Positions 10,444-20,700 of a stretch of 64,000 bases of DNA are shown one piece after another; within the stretch, counting starts at the first letter, position 1, and each line of letters opens with the position of its first letter. The stretch is taken from positions 43,608,925 through 43,672,924 of the forward strand of contig OY821772.1 of assembly GCA_963682175.1 (NCBI GenBank), given 5' to 3'. Made by a program: the position numbers and the translations under genes. Source of the stretch: Triglochin maritima. Taxonomy: Eukaryota; Streptophyta; Magnoliopsida; Alismatales; Juncaginaceae. Below the pieces are notes generated by a model. That model was given only the letters and a program-made list of their open reading frames with translations, had not been told where the DNA came from and did no database searches.

Positions 10444-11262
10444 AGAGCAGAAATAACAGCGCCCGGGCTACCCCGGGCGCCCTGCACTCTCTCCCCGTCA
10501 CGTCAGCTTCTCTCTGTGCCACATCAGCTCACCCAACCCACCCAAAAAACACTCTTACCCATGCCCGGACTACCCCCACCCACCCTACACTCTCTTTCCT
10601 CCACATCATTTCTTAATTAAACATTTTAATTTTCACACAACATTCAACAAATTACATTTTATATAATTCTAATATCATTACAATTCTATTTTAACTCACC
10701 CATATTGTTAATAATTACTATTAAATCACGAATTATTGTTAAATATTACGGACCTACCTCAGTGGAAGCATGATTAAAGTGCACGCATGATATTAAACCA
10801 TACTATTAAACCACATCGACAGGTCGTTCGGGGGTCTCGCTCCCCGGTGAGCGAGCGACATTCCACCTCGCCGGTGAGGTGGCGGGGGTAGCAAGGGGGC
10901 AGCGTCCCCTGGAAATTTTTTAGATTTTGAAATTGTTGGTTCTAGAAATTTCTTAATTTTAATCACTTACAAAAAATTATTACCCCACATTTATAACAAA
11001 TACCCAATCCATTAATAACAAAACATCCACTAAATAAATAAATAAATTTTAAAAAAAATCACCCAATGGGAGGGGAACACGTGTCCCCCACCTTTGGGCG
11101 CCCAGCCCGTTAACGGGGGTGCGCCCGGGCACGTGCCCAGGCGGGCGTCTCGGGCGGGCACCTGACGGGCGCCCAACCCGTTAACGGGAGTGCGCCCGGG
11201 CGCCCAACCAGGGCGCCCGGGCGGGGCACCCCCATTAAGGGTGCCCTTAGAGGGACAACCCT
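10444..11262. repeat. Candidate non-autonomous element with GC-rich compound inverted ends
   Basis: The left end has AGCGCCCGGGCTACCCCGGG (hairpin). The right part (11090-11262) has several copies of GGGCGCCC, CCCGTTAACGGG and GGGCACCC...GGGTGCCC. The interior is AT-rich, with a GC-rich island at 10820-10920 holding further hairpins (CTCGCTCCCCGGTGAGCGAG, CCACCTCGCCGGTGAGGTGG). Target duplication and exact ends could not be fixed, so this may be two or more nested short elements. Confidence 0.4.
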
Positions 11263-11580
11263 AGGGGTTTTTCTTTATGAAGTCAACAATATGTTTCCTA
11301 CCTCTCTCTACATACAGTTTCTACATATTTTGAAGAGTTTTTTTTAACCACCCTGACTTTTTTAAAATGCCACAAATCATAGGCAAGAATGACAGTGTAA
11401 GCCTATGTAAACGTCAAACTGTTGAATGTATCAACTTTTTTCTTTATTTATAGAACTATAATTTTCGTATTGCAACATGTACTGCTTATTTTGGTGTACC
11501 TCGTATAATATGCATGCTATAACGTCTTGGTTTTCCAAGGTATAAACGTTGACTTGTTGTAAGGTTTGAGACGATGAGTT

Positions 11581-11582
<2 letters not shown>

Positions 11583-11635
<53 letters not shown>
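11583..11635. repeat. (AT)n microsatellite
   Basis: An uninterrupted AT dinucleotide run of about 26 repeats. Confidence 0.98.
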
Positions 11636-11637
<2 letters not shown>

Positions 11638-13025
11638 TCTTATATATTCATGTTACTGCATGCAATATTTCAAATTTCTTCAGATAAGAGTTCGTAGACG
11701 TTTCCTTATGATAATGAAAAGAATGAAAATTTTATTTTCCTTAAAAGAAAAATTGCAAACTCACTTAGTTATGCATGCATGTATATGAGTATATGTATAC
11801 ATGCTAGATCATATATAAGAACATTATTCTATATTATATTTGATTTTTTTTGTTCAATGTGAACAACTTAAGGGACTTAGCTAGCTAGGTCTTTCCAAGC
11901 AGATGTCTTAACAAACTTCTTTTGTTGTGTTAAGACAAGAAGCCAATTAAACTCACAAAGACTAGAAGAATCTCATAAGACTGGTAACTGTCACTGCCTA
12001 CCCATCTTTTAGACTGGTTCAAGTCTCTTTCTACCACCACTGTATTGCATTTTCATTGCCAAGCACACCACTTTCCTCCATTATTTTATCTTCTCTTGGG
12101 AAAACAGAAATATAATCACAAGCATCAAAATAACGTCAAATCAGCACAATGTAGTCGTTGTAGAAAGTAGGTCGACGTCTAGCACTAAAAAGCTCTTGCT
12201 TCCATAGTATTCCTCGTTTCTCTTCTGTCGACTTGTTTCAATTGCCATTATCCATCTTTTTCTCATATAACACTTTGTAACTAATTAGAGCCGTTAACTA
12301 CAACGTTGTTTAGAAGAAGAAGAAGAAAACATCAAGCGTTATCATATGACTTTTTAGTTAGCAATACACTACAATTATGAGATTTTTCAGATCTTATAAC
12401 AGTCATTTTAGGAAAACTACTATATAAAATAGGTGAATAATTTGCTTGATCCAGAATCAGGTTTCTCCTCCTTGATGTTCTTCATGAACAATGATAAACT
12501 GATCAAAGCAACTTATTCAAGCGACACAAAGTAGTTTTTGTAAGCCATATATACTACAAAAAGGATGGATTTTAACTAGAAAGAATAATTAAATTAAGGA
12601 GAAGAAGTGGTCAAAGTAATGCAAGTAAATGCAACATGACAAGAGGTTTAGGGTTTGAATCGGCCGGTGATGTCTGTGTGTTGAAGGAATCCTTAACTTT
12701 CAAAGTGGAAAATGAATGGTAGGAAGCCCACATTGAGAAATTTTCTCCAGCAAGTTCTATTTTAGAAGTATACCAACTTCACCTAACAACGTATGCATTT
12801 CAACCTCATACTTTTCTAAATAGAACATTTATATATGAACCTTTTCCTGTTGAAATAACTACCCCAGTGGCCATTATGTTATTGAAGGGGTATATGATTA
12901 TATGAATAGTTTTCTCGTTGGAGGATATGTATCAATCAACTTTCCGAAAGTTGTGATTATAGACATCCAATCTCCTGCTTAGACTTTTATTTCCTTCTCT
13001 GACAAACTTGCAGAGTGTAGGTTAC
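11636..13025. other. Intergenic, nothing recognised
   Basis: AT-rich with no frame resembling a known family. It includes GAAGAAGAAGAAGAAAA (12315-12330) and ordinary low-complexity tracts. Confidence 0.4.
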
Positions 13026-13578
13026 TGTTAGAGAATCATCTCACGTCTTGGAAACGTGGACACTCACCTGGGTCATAATTTGTAGAGCTTCGTTGTCGGC
13101 TAATTTTGAATTGGATACTCACACTTTAATATAATATTAGAGTTAGTTGTGCCTAACGGCAGCTAGACACATCTATTTTTTGTTGTTCACATGTAAACAT
13201 GTAGAAAAATAATTCTGGTCATGCGTGCAGGGGAGTGTTAGAGAATAGTCTCACATCGTAGAAATGAGGATATTCTCCTAGGTCATAAGTTGTAAGGTCA
13301 CTCTACTAATTGTCAATCGGTTTTGAGTTGGATACTCATATTTTAACATTGTATCAGAACAGATTGGTCGACCTGTAGGGGCCCACTCCAACTCATATTG
13401 TACACGTATTGACACGAAGAGAAAAAAATCTCGATCACGCGTGCGGTGGAGTGTTGAGCAAATAGTCTCATATTGTTAAACATAAGTTGTGTGAACACTT
13501 TATAACATAATTGGATTAATTACCCTTCACCTAAATACTTAGGTTTTGAAAAAATAGTGGACCAACTAATATTTTAAG
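13026..13578 (+). mobile_element. Tandem TRIM array: three LTRs and two internal segments
   Basis: LTR 1 (13026-13132) and LTR 2 (13236-13348) both begin TGTTAGAGAAT and share GTCATAA..TTGTA and GAATTGGATACTCA-type words. LTR 3 (13452-~13578) begins TGTTGAGCAAATAGTCTCA and matches the LTR of the GAD-intron element. After LTR 2 comes TTGTATCAGAAC, close to the usual TGGTATCAGAGC primer site; the site after LTR 1 is more degenerate. Purine tracts (CAGGGGAG and GGTGGAG) precede LTRs 2 and 3. This is terminal-repeat-in-miniature structure with no coding capacity, in an LTR-internal-LTR-internal-LTR tandem. Confidence 0.7.
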
Positions 13579-14040
13579 ATTACTTATATTGTAAATAAGG
13601 CTAATAATGAAACGCAACACTAAGTTTGGAAAATTATATTAAAAAAGAGTACAAATCCAAAATGAAACGTCTCTAAGTTGCTTCAAAATGAACATTTTAC
13701 TAAGCTTTAATTGATTGGAATGCATGACCTATATTCATTTGACCCGTGTTGCGGTACAAAAGAAGTTGAGGCAAAGGAAAGGAACATCAACTTTAATTAA
13801 CATATAAACACATTTTCCTTTCACTAATTTACTTCTTAATTACCTCCTGAAAGCGACAATATAGTGGATACAATTCAAAATCTTATAGAAAAAAATAGTG
13901 ATGTTAGATGTCCTTTAAAAATAAGCAAAGTGCACATCAATTAAACTGTTTCTGAAATCTGGAGCAATCATGGCTAATGGCTATACTGTTTGTTATCGTC
14001 ACAAAAAAAGTTTGATTCACACCAAAAAATACAAAGCCGG
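13579..14040. other. Intergenic, nothing recognised
   Basis: AT-rich sequence between the TRIM array and the A-like MULE relic. No conserved frame was seen. Confidence 0.4.
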
Positions 14041-14049
14041 TTATTGTTC

Positions 14050-14400
14050 ATCGTCCGCAAATTACTTAAATCGTTCGCACCAATTGTCATTTTTCTCTTC
14101 ACTTACCATTAATACTTATTTTGTCTCGTCTCTTAAAAAAGATTTCTCTCTTAGTTTTCCTCACTATACCAGGACAGACACCAAGGAAATTTCTAACGAA
14201 TCGTCTGAATTCGGCAAATTAAAAAAAAAATTGGATGGGGCGTCTGCAAAAAACGCCCCTCTGCCATGGGGAAGGCGTCTAAGCCAGACCCCCTTTATTT
14301 TCTTTTTAATTTTTTTGATTTTATATGATGTGTTATTTCAAATTATTTCAGGTCTCGTTGCAACATTTTAGTGGTGATGAGGTGGAAGAAAAAAAAGACA
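14050..14400 (+). mobile_element. Degenerate 5' end of a family-A-like MULE
   Basis: TCGTCCGCAAATTACTTAAATCG (14050-14072) resembles the family A TIR. Two GGCGTCT hairpin units follow (14239 and 14274). A CAGGTCTCG..TTTAGTGGTGATGAGGTGGA segment (14350-14384) corresponds to the acceptor and start of transposase exon 2 in A1. No further transposase sequence is recognisable. Spacing of the two hairpins is 35 bp rather than 33. Confidence 0.55.
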
Positions 14401-16066
14401 AACGTAAATAAACGGGTAAACGAATCAATATCCGGAGTACAATAATAGGGTATCGAAACAAAAAAGTCTGCAAAGCGTGCTCTCTCTGCTCGCTCGCAGG
14501 GGTTGCCGCCCCCGCATTCGTACTCCGATTTTATTTTTCATGGTTATGTTGTTGTATGAACAAATGAGAGTATATTAGGAGTAGAAATAAGTAAAAAAGA
14601 GAGAATGTAAAATGATAATTGACATAGACGATTTAAGTAATTCGCAGACAACGTTTAGCAGTGGACTGAACAAGTGGTATCAGAATAAAATTGAACCTGT
14701 GAGAAAGACCAACTCTAAAGTGAAGGACAGAATCATAGATACAGAAACAACAATTTGTCACGAAACGAATGACAATTACGATCAAACTGCTCTTGATAAA
14801 AAGTGATGGAAAAAACGTCCAAGGGCCGGCGATTAATATATTACCACCGTTTGCAACAACTACAACTTTGATCAAAATAACAACAGTGTTGAAGATTTCA
14901 CTGAAAGTGATATGAGGATTTGTATGCTACTTAATGTGGATACATTGATGGGATTAGTGGTAACTTTTTAATTTTCTACTTGTGCTTGCAACTGAAGTAA
15001 AATCCTCAAGACAGCTCCTGTCTTTATGGAAAAGGATTCGGTCCTGTAGTTGTAGTAAAGATAATTCGGACATAATTTTTTTGCCAAGTTTGGTCTTTGA
15101 CATACGTAATATTCTTCTTCCAAAAGAAGTTCTTCCTCGAAATTCAAATTTGATGACTTGCTAAACGTGCTGATAACACAATTAACCATTCTTTAACATA
15201 AAAGGTTATTATGTTAATCCAAAGTGCCCTGGATGAAAAACACTCGTAGTTGCATTACTTTCAAAAAGATAGTTGTAACAGTCGACCATTCACATTGGAG
15301 ATGCTGAAGATCGTTGAAAAATTTACCTACTTTATATGGAAACAAAATTAAAATATAAAATATGTCCAACTTTGCATGAGAAGTACCGAGGAAGATTGGT
15401 TGTTAAGAAGTTAAGTAATGTACTAATCGTTTGTTAACACACAACATTTTTAAGCAAAAAGTTTCTATAGGACATAAATGGTTTGTCACGGTTGGGATTT
15501 AGGGCGATAAGGAACCACCAACGTCAACCTACCAGAAGTAGTTGCATTTTTCCTTTCAACAGCTCAACTGTGAACAAGAAACTTTTGAGTTGCAGCCTTA
15601 GGTTGTATTGACCAATACGTTAACGTTTGGCGTCAGTTGAAGTAGATGAGATGAAGCTCTTCAAGTTGATGGTTGATGGCCTCTTGTGTTCTATTTATTT
15701 GAAAACTATATATTCTGTGATTTGTTTGAAATGCACATCAAGTCCAACAAAGCCCACGACAAGCCAATATAAATATAATTCCAAAATAACCCAAATGAAA
15801 ATAGATTCATGGTGGTCATGATACTTTTAACTTTTAAAGACTTCTGGTCCATTCAAATTTGGTAAGCAAGTAAACTACACACTTTTCTACCCACTTTTCC
15901 TACATGGCGTTCCACGTATGAAAGAGGTAGTCTATGTGACGAGGCTGGGTATGACTTACGTGGACAAACGAAAATGGAGAAAAGAAGAAAAAAAACACAT
16001 TCCTCTCCTTTTCTTCGTACACTTACTTGCTCCGTTGCTCTGACTACCATCATTTTTCCTACCCGT
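14401..16066. other. Intergenic, nothing firm recognised
   Basis: Short open frames (14612-14806, 14982-15164, 15627-15821) carry no signature I recognise. A GC-rich hairpin-like stretch at 14475-14520 (GCTCGCTCGCAGGGGTTGCC) resembles the island at 10820-10920. Confidence 0.4.
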
Positions 16067-16198
16067 TTCTCTTTTGAGTAGTTATATACGGACGCGAGCG
16101 TCCGTGACGCGTCCTACGTGGAATAACACGTCAGCTGCCAGTTCAGCGTCCAGTCAACCAAAACTTCTGCGCGGGGAAATGTAAATTACGAATTGTTG

Positions 16199-16290
16199 GG
16201 TGCGACGGTTCATTTCCCTAAATCACGATTTGTTGAGTGCGACGGTTCATTTCCGTGCGACGGTTCATTTCCCTAAATCACGATTAGACG
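16199..16290. repeat. Subterminal tandem repeat of element B
   Basis: About three partial copies of GTGCGACGGTTCATTTCC followed by CTAAATCACGATT, 240-150 bp upstream of the Ulp1-like gene start. Confidence 0.75.
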
Positions 16291-16438
16291 GTTCGACTTC
16301 ACGTACATCAGTAGCGGCGGTACAGCATTCGAGTAACTTTCCCCATTTCACCCGGAGTTCCTTTCCATACGCTCAACCAAAACCTTCATTGCTCCAAAAC
16401 CTTTCCATTCCAGTAACGAAAACCAAGACAAGGCGAAA

Positions 16439-19400
16439 ATGGATCCTTCTCTACCTGAAACCTCCATTGCTCCTGAAATTGTAGCCGCGCAGGTGTTTTG
16501 TCAACCATGTTCTTTCTGGTTCATTTTAAGGTTCATTATTGGCCTCTAACAATTTTTTTGTGTGGTTTAAGGGAAGCACGTACTACTTCCGCGAAACCAA
16601 GTGCGGTTTCGCGGCCCTTCACAAGCAGTTCGACCGGATGAAGGAGGAGGAGAAAAATGTCTTCCAACGGACGCCTTTCGGTCACTTCCTCAGCTTTCCT
16701 CACGTCACAACTGACAACGAGATACTGGGTTGGTTCGTCGAACACTTCGACGCCAATGAAGTCGGTCTGAGAATAGCCACTGGGGTGGTCCCATTTACGG
16801 TAGAAGACGTCGCCCTTCTACTTGGACTAAGAGTACATGGGCAGAGAGTGGATATGGATGCCATGTACGTAGAGAAACGTGACGGGGTTAACCTCGACAA
16901 CACCCAGCTACTGGGTCATCTTACCGCCACGAGCAAGATGGGCGAGGAGGAGGAGCACGTCCGACTCCTTATTTCTATGATTTTCAATCATTTTTTGTTC
17001 TTCGATGGATCACTGCGAACTAAAGCGTGGTACACGAAACACCTTAAGAACCTCAAGCGCCTCAAGAGATATGCGTGGGCAAATGCGGTTCACACTTTCT
17101 TGGTTGAAGGCCTGGAGGAAGCCCAACGGGAACTCTCGAGGAGGAGATCGTCAGCGAACTTCTCTATGAAGCAGGGCTACGTGTCTGGTTGCGTTGCCGT
17201 ATTACAAGTAAGCATCTTGGTCCGGAATGAGTGTTGTGTCAGTCCGGAGTAGTGTCGGTTTATGTCCGGAATAAGTGTGTTGCCTGTCCGGAATAGTCCT
17301 GTATGTGTCCGGAATGACTGTCTTGCTTGTCCGGAATACGTCTTGTGTCTGTCCGGAATACGTCTTGTGTCTGTCCGGGATAAGTCTTGTGTCTGTCCGG
17401 AATAGTGTTGTCTCTGTCCGGAATAAGTCTTGTGTCTGTCCGGGATAAGTTTTGTGTCTGTCCTCAATAGTGTTGTCTCTGTCCGGAATAAGTGTCTTGA
17501 GGTTGTCCGGAATGAGTGTTGTCTCTGTCCGGAATAAGTGTGTTGTCTGTCCGGAATAAGTGTGTTGCCAGTCCGGAATAGTCCTGTATGTGTCCGGAAT
17601 GAGTGTCTTGTCTGTCCGGAATACGTCTTGTGTCTGTCCGGAATAAGTAATTTGTATGTCCGGAATACGTCTGCGTCTGTCCGGAATAAGAGTTGTGTCT
17701 GTCCGGAATAAGAGTTGTGTCTGTCCGGAATTAGTGTTTGGTCTTTCTGATTAACGTTATGAGACTGTCCTGGGGATGTTATGTTTCTGTTTTTTAACTC
17801 ATTCCTGTTTTCAGGTGTGGCTTTGCGAGAAGTTCAAATTGGGGGATCCCCGGTCAGCATTTCCACGGTTCAAGTGTTGGACCGAAATGTTTAGCAGACG
17901 CCAAATCCTTAGAAAATGGGAAGATCGAGGCATCAACTTGTCCCGGATATACTCGGGCCAATTTGAGTTGAAGGGCACCCCAAAACTCAGTGCACGGGAG
18001 CATTCACTGTTGTCAGAGGATCAATTTCCTCCTGCAGCAGCAACTCCCGCAGCGAAGGAAACACCTTCAACTCCTGCAGAAGCAACGGTCGCCTCGAAGG
18101 AAACACCTTCAACATCCACTCTACCAAGGATACAACTCAGTGAATGCAGCATTCCATGTGACCCACTGCTACAAGAGTTGGAACTTAGTGAGGTGAAGAC
18201 GAAATGGCTGCGAGCCGAAGCAGCACTTAGGGAGGCGACCGTTAAAATTAACAACCTGGAGGAAGAACTCCGGATCTCTCAAGAAGAGTGTCGTGAGCTG
18301 AGAGTCCGTGGGGAGGAGGAAGAGAGGGAAAAGAGGGAGGAGGAAGAGAGAAATAAGAGGGAGGCGGAGGAGAGGGAAGAGAGGGAGGAGGAAGAGAGAA
18401 ATAAGAGGGAGGCGGAGGAGAGGGAAGAGAGGGAGGAGGAAGAGAGAAATAAGAGGGAGGCGGAGGAGAGGGAAAAGAGGGAGGAGGAAGAGAGAAGTAA
18501 GAGGGAGGCGGAGGAGAGGGAGAAGAGAGAGGAGGAAGAGAGGGAGAAGAGAGAGGAGGAAGAAAGGAAGAAGAGGAACGAGGAAGAGAGGGAGAAGAGG
18601 GAGGAAGAGAAGAAGAAGAGGGAGGAGAATGAGAGGAATAAGAGGGAGGAGGATGAGAAGAAGAAGAGGGAGGAGGATGAGAAGCATAAGAGGGAGGAGG
18701 AAGAGAGGAAGAGGAGGGAGGAGGAAGAGAAGGGAGGAGGAGGATGAGAAGAAGAGGAGGGAGGAGGATGAGAGGAATAAGAGGGAGGAGGAAGAGAGGA
18801 GGAAGAGGAAGGAGGAAGAGAGAAAAAAGAGGAGGGAGGAGGAGGATGAGAGGAATAAGAGGGAGGAGGAAGAGAGGAAGACGAGGAAGGAGGAAGAGAG
18901 AAAAAAGCGGAGGGAGGAAGAAAGGAAGAAGAGGGAGGAGGAAGACAGGAAGAAGAGGAAGGAGGAAGAGGGAGAGAAGAGGACGGAGGAAGAGAGAAAA
19001 ATCGGAGGGAGGAAGAGGGAAAGAAGAGGAAGGAGGAAGAAAGGAAGGAGGAAGTTATGAGGAGACAGGAGGAAAGAAAGAGGAAGGCTGGGGTTGCGCT
19101 TCCGCTTTTGCACCCTCAAAAAATGCGGACCATTAAACCACGCTTGCGCACAGAACACATAGACGAAGCGCAAAGCAAATCTGGCCAAGATGAGGCACAG
19201 AAGATTGCCGCAGAAAAACAAGAAGAAATAAAGGAGGCCGAAGAAGCCACCACAAAAACAAAAGGGCCCGAAGAAGCCAGTGAAGAAACAGCGAAAGATG
19301 AACTGGCCGCCCATGTTTCGTCCACGAGGCCAGATGTGGATGAGACCGCCTTAAGAACGCTGACCAATGATGAGGTACATCGTTTATTGAATGCAACGGC

Positions 19401-20067
19401 TCCCGAGCGAGAAGCAAAAGATATTATCTGGAGGGGGGTTCTCAGCATTATCAGCAGGGGTGATCTCAAGGAAATAATTTCGCGAGGCACAGAAATCACC
19501 AACGAAACTCTTGACGGCCTAATTGAGGTACTCGTCAGAAGAGGAGGGCAAAAAAAGGTGGTCTGCTTATCAACCTTCGAATCGGAAATGATTGTGGAGG
19601 GACAGGGAGAAGATATAAAGAAAGATTATTTACTCCCAAAAATTGAAGGACTTAATGTGGAGGAAGTCGTCATCGCACAGCCATGCTGTTTGTCCGGCCA
19701 CTGGACTCTGTTCGTTGCCCACGGACCTCGATCAGAGTTCATTCAGTACAACAGCATCTCCCGCACGCTTAAAAGAGGTGAAAATCCTAACCGTTTAGTC
19801 GGAACTCATGAATGCACCACGTCTAAGATAGCGGGATTCTGGCGAGGGTTTTTGGCGGTCGAATGGCCACTGAGAGTTGACAGGAAGGGTAGCCAACGAC
19901 AGCTAGCGGGGAGTAACGACTGCGGGCCATACGTTTTGTACTGGATCAAGCGTTTGATGGAGAATGCTGATCCGACTCAGCCGAAGCAGAGCAAGGTTCT
20001 TCACCGTTTTAGAGGCGATTTGGCCAATTTCTTACTCGAAGACTCTGGGATGTGCGATCAACAATAA
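16439..20067 (+). CDS. Ulp1/C48 cysteine-protease-like gene of MULE B, with long E/K/R repeat
   Basis: Exon 1 is 16439-16492 (starts MDPSLPETSIAPEIVAAQ), exon 2 is 16572-17207 and exon 3 is 17815-20067. All junctions are GT-AG and in phase 0. Exon 2 resembles the N-terminal DUF1985-like region of plant transposon-borne Ulp1 proteins (NEVGLRIATGVVPFTVEDVA). Exon 3 has a coiled-coil of EEEERNKRE-type repeats (~18300-19060), then the protease domain. His is in SGHWTLFV and Cys in NDCGPYVLYW. The residue 17 after His, normally Asp in SENP/Ulp1, is Asn (QYNSI). Two opposite frame changes lie inside the repeat (around 18735 and 19010), so as written the frame is not continuous. They may be real lesions or sequence errors in low-complexity DNA. 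The expected role is SUMO/ubiquitin-like deconjugation; activity is uncertain. Ulp1-like genes in plant MULEs are a known phenomenon (Kaonashi-type elements). Confidence 0.7.
17208..17735. repeat. TCCGGA array, intron 2 of the Ulp1-like gene
   Basis: About two dozen copies of a ~20-24-bp unit of the form GTCCGGAATAAGTGTTGTGTCT fill most of this intron (17208-17814). The palindromic core TCCGGA is nearly invariant, whereas the flanks vary. Confidence 0.93.
18300..19060. repeat. Purine-rich coding repeat (GAGGAGGAAGAGAGG)n
   Basis: Almost pure G/A on the plus strand. One frame encodes E/K/R coiled-coil sequence, the next frame encodes R/G-rich sequence, and the complement is S/L-rich. Higher-order units (for example GAGGGAAGAGAGGGAGGAGG) recur. 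Only the E-rich frame is contiguous with the flanking exon sequence. Confidence 0.9.
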
Positions 20068-20214
20068 ACGACTCTGGATGTTTTAATTTTTTTTACAAAG
20101 TTATACATGTATACATATTAAAATTACATAGACTATTTGAATGATTTATCAATACAATGACATTTGGTGTTGGGTTAAATTATCAATACAAGGACATGTA
20201 TAAATTATCAATAC

Positions 20215-20700
20215 TCTTAAACCGGACAACAAATACACCTATTCCGGACAGCAAATACACTAATTCCGGACAACAAATACACTTATTCCGGACAGCAAAT
20301 ACACTTATTCCGGAAAAACTTAATGTTCCGTTTCTGGACAAAATTTATTCTTAAACCGGACAACAAATACACTTACTCCGAACAACAAATACACTTATTC
20401 CGGACAGCAAATACACTTATTCCGAACAACAAATACACATATTCCGGACAACAAATACACATATTCCGGACAGCAAATACACTTATTCCGGACAACAAAT
20501 ACACTTATTCCGGACAGCAAATACACTTATTCCGGACAAACTTTTTGTTCCGTTTCGGGACACACTTTATTCTTAAACCGGACAACAAATACACTTATTC
20601 CGGACAACAAATACACTTATTCTGGACAGCAAATACACTTATTCCGGACAAACTTTTTGTTCCGTTTCGGGACACACTTTATTCTTATTCCGTTTCGGAA
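20215..20700. repeat. CCGGACA array between the B genes
   Basis: A ~22-bp unit of the form CCGGACAACAAATACACTTATT is repeated about 18 times in two blocks. The blocks are separated by variants containing TTTTTGTTCCGTTTCGGGAC. It starts ~150 bp after the Ulp1-like stop and runs into the end of the transposase frame. Confidence 0.93.

Noticed and set aside
17208..17735. CRISPR-like repeat-spacer array
   Set aside because: The context is plant nuclear, unit spacing is variable, there are no unique spacers of fixed length, and the array is intronic.
18169..19314. Long minus-strand open frame (381 codons), rich in Ser and Leu
   Set aside because: It is the complement of the purine-only E/K/R coding repeat, so openness follows from base composition. 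No homology-like motif is present.
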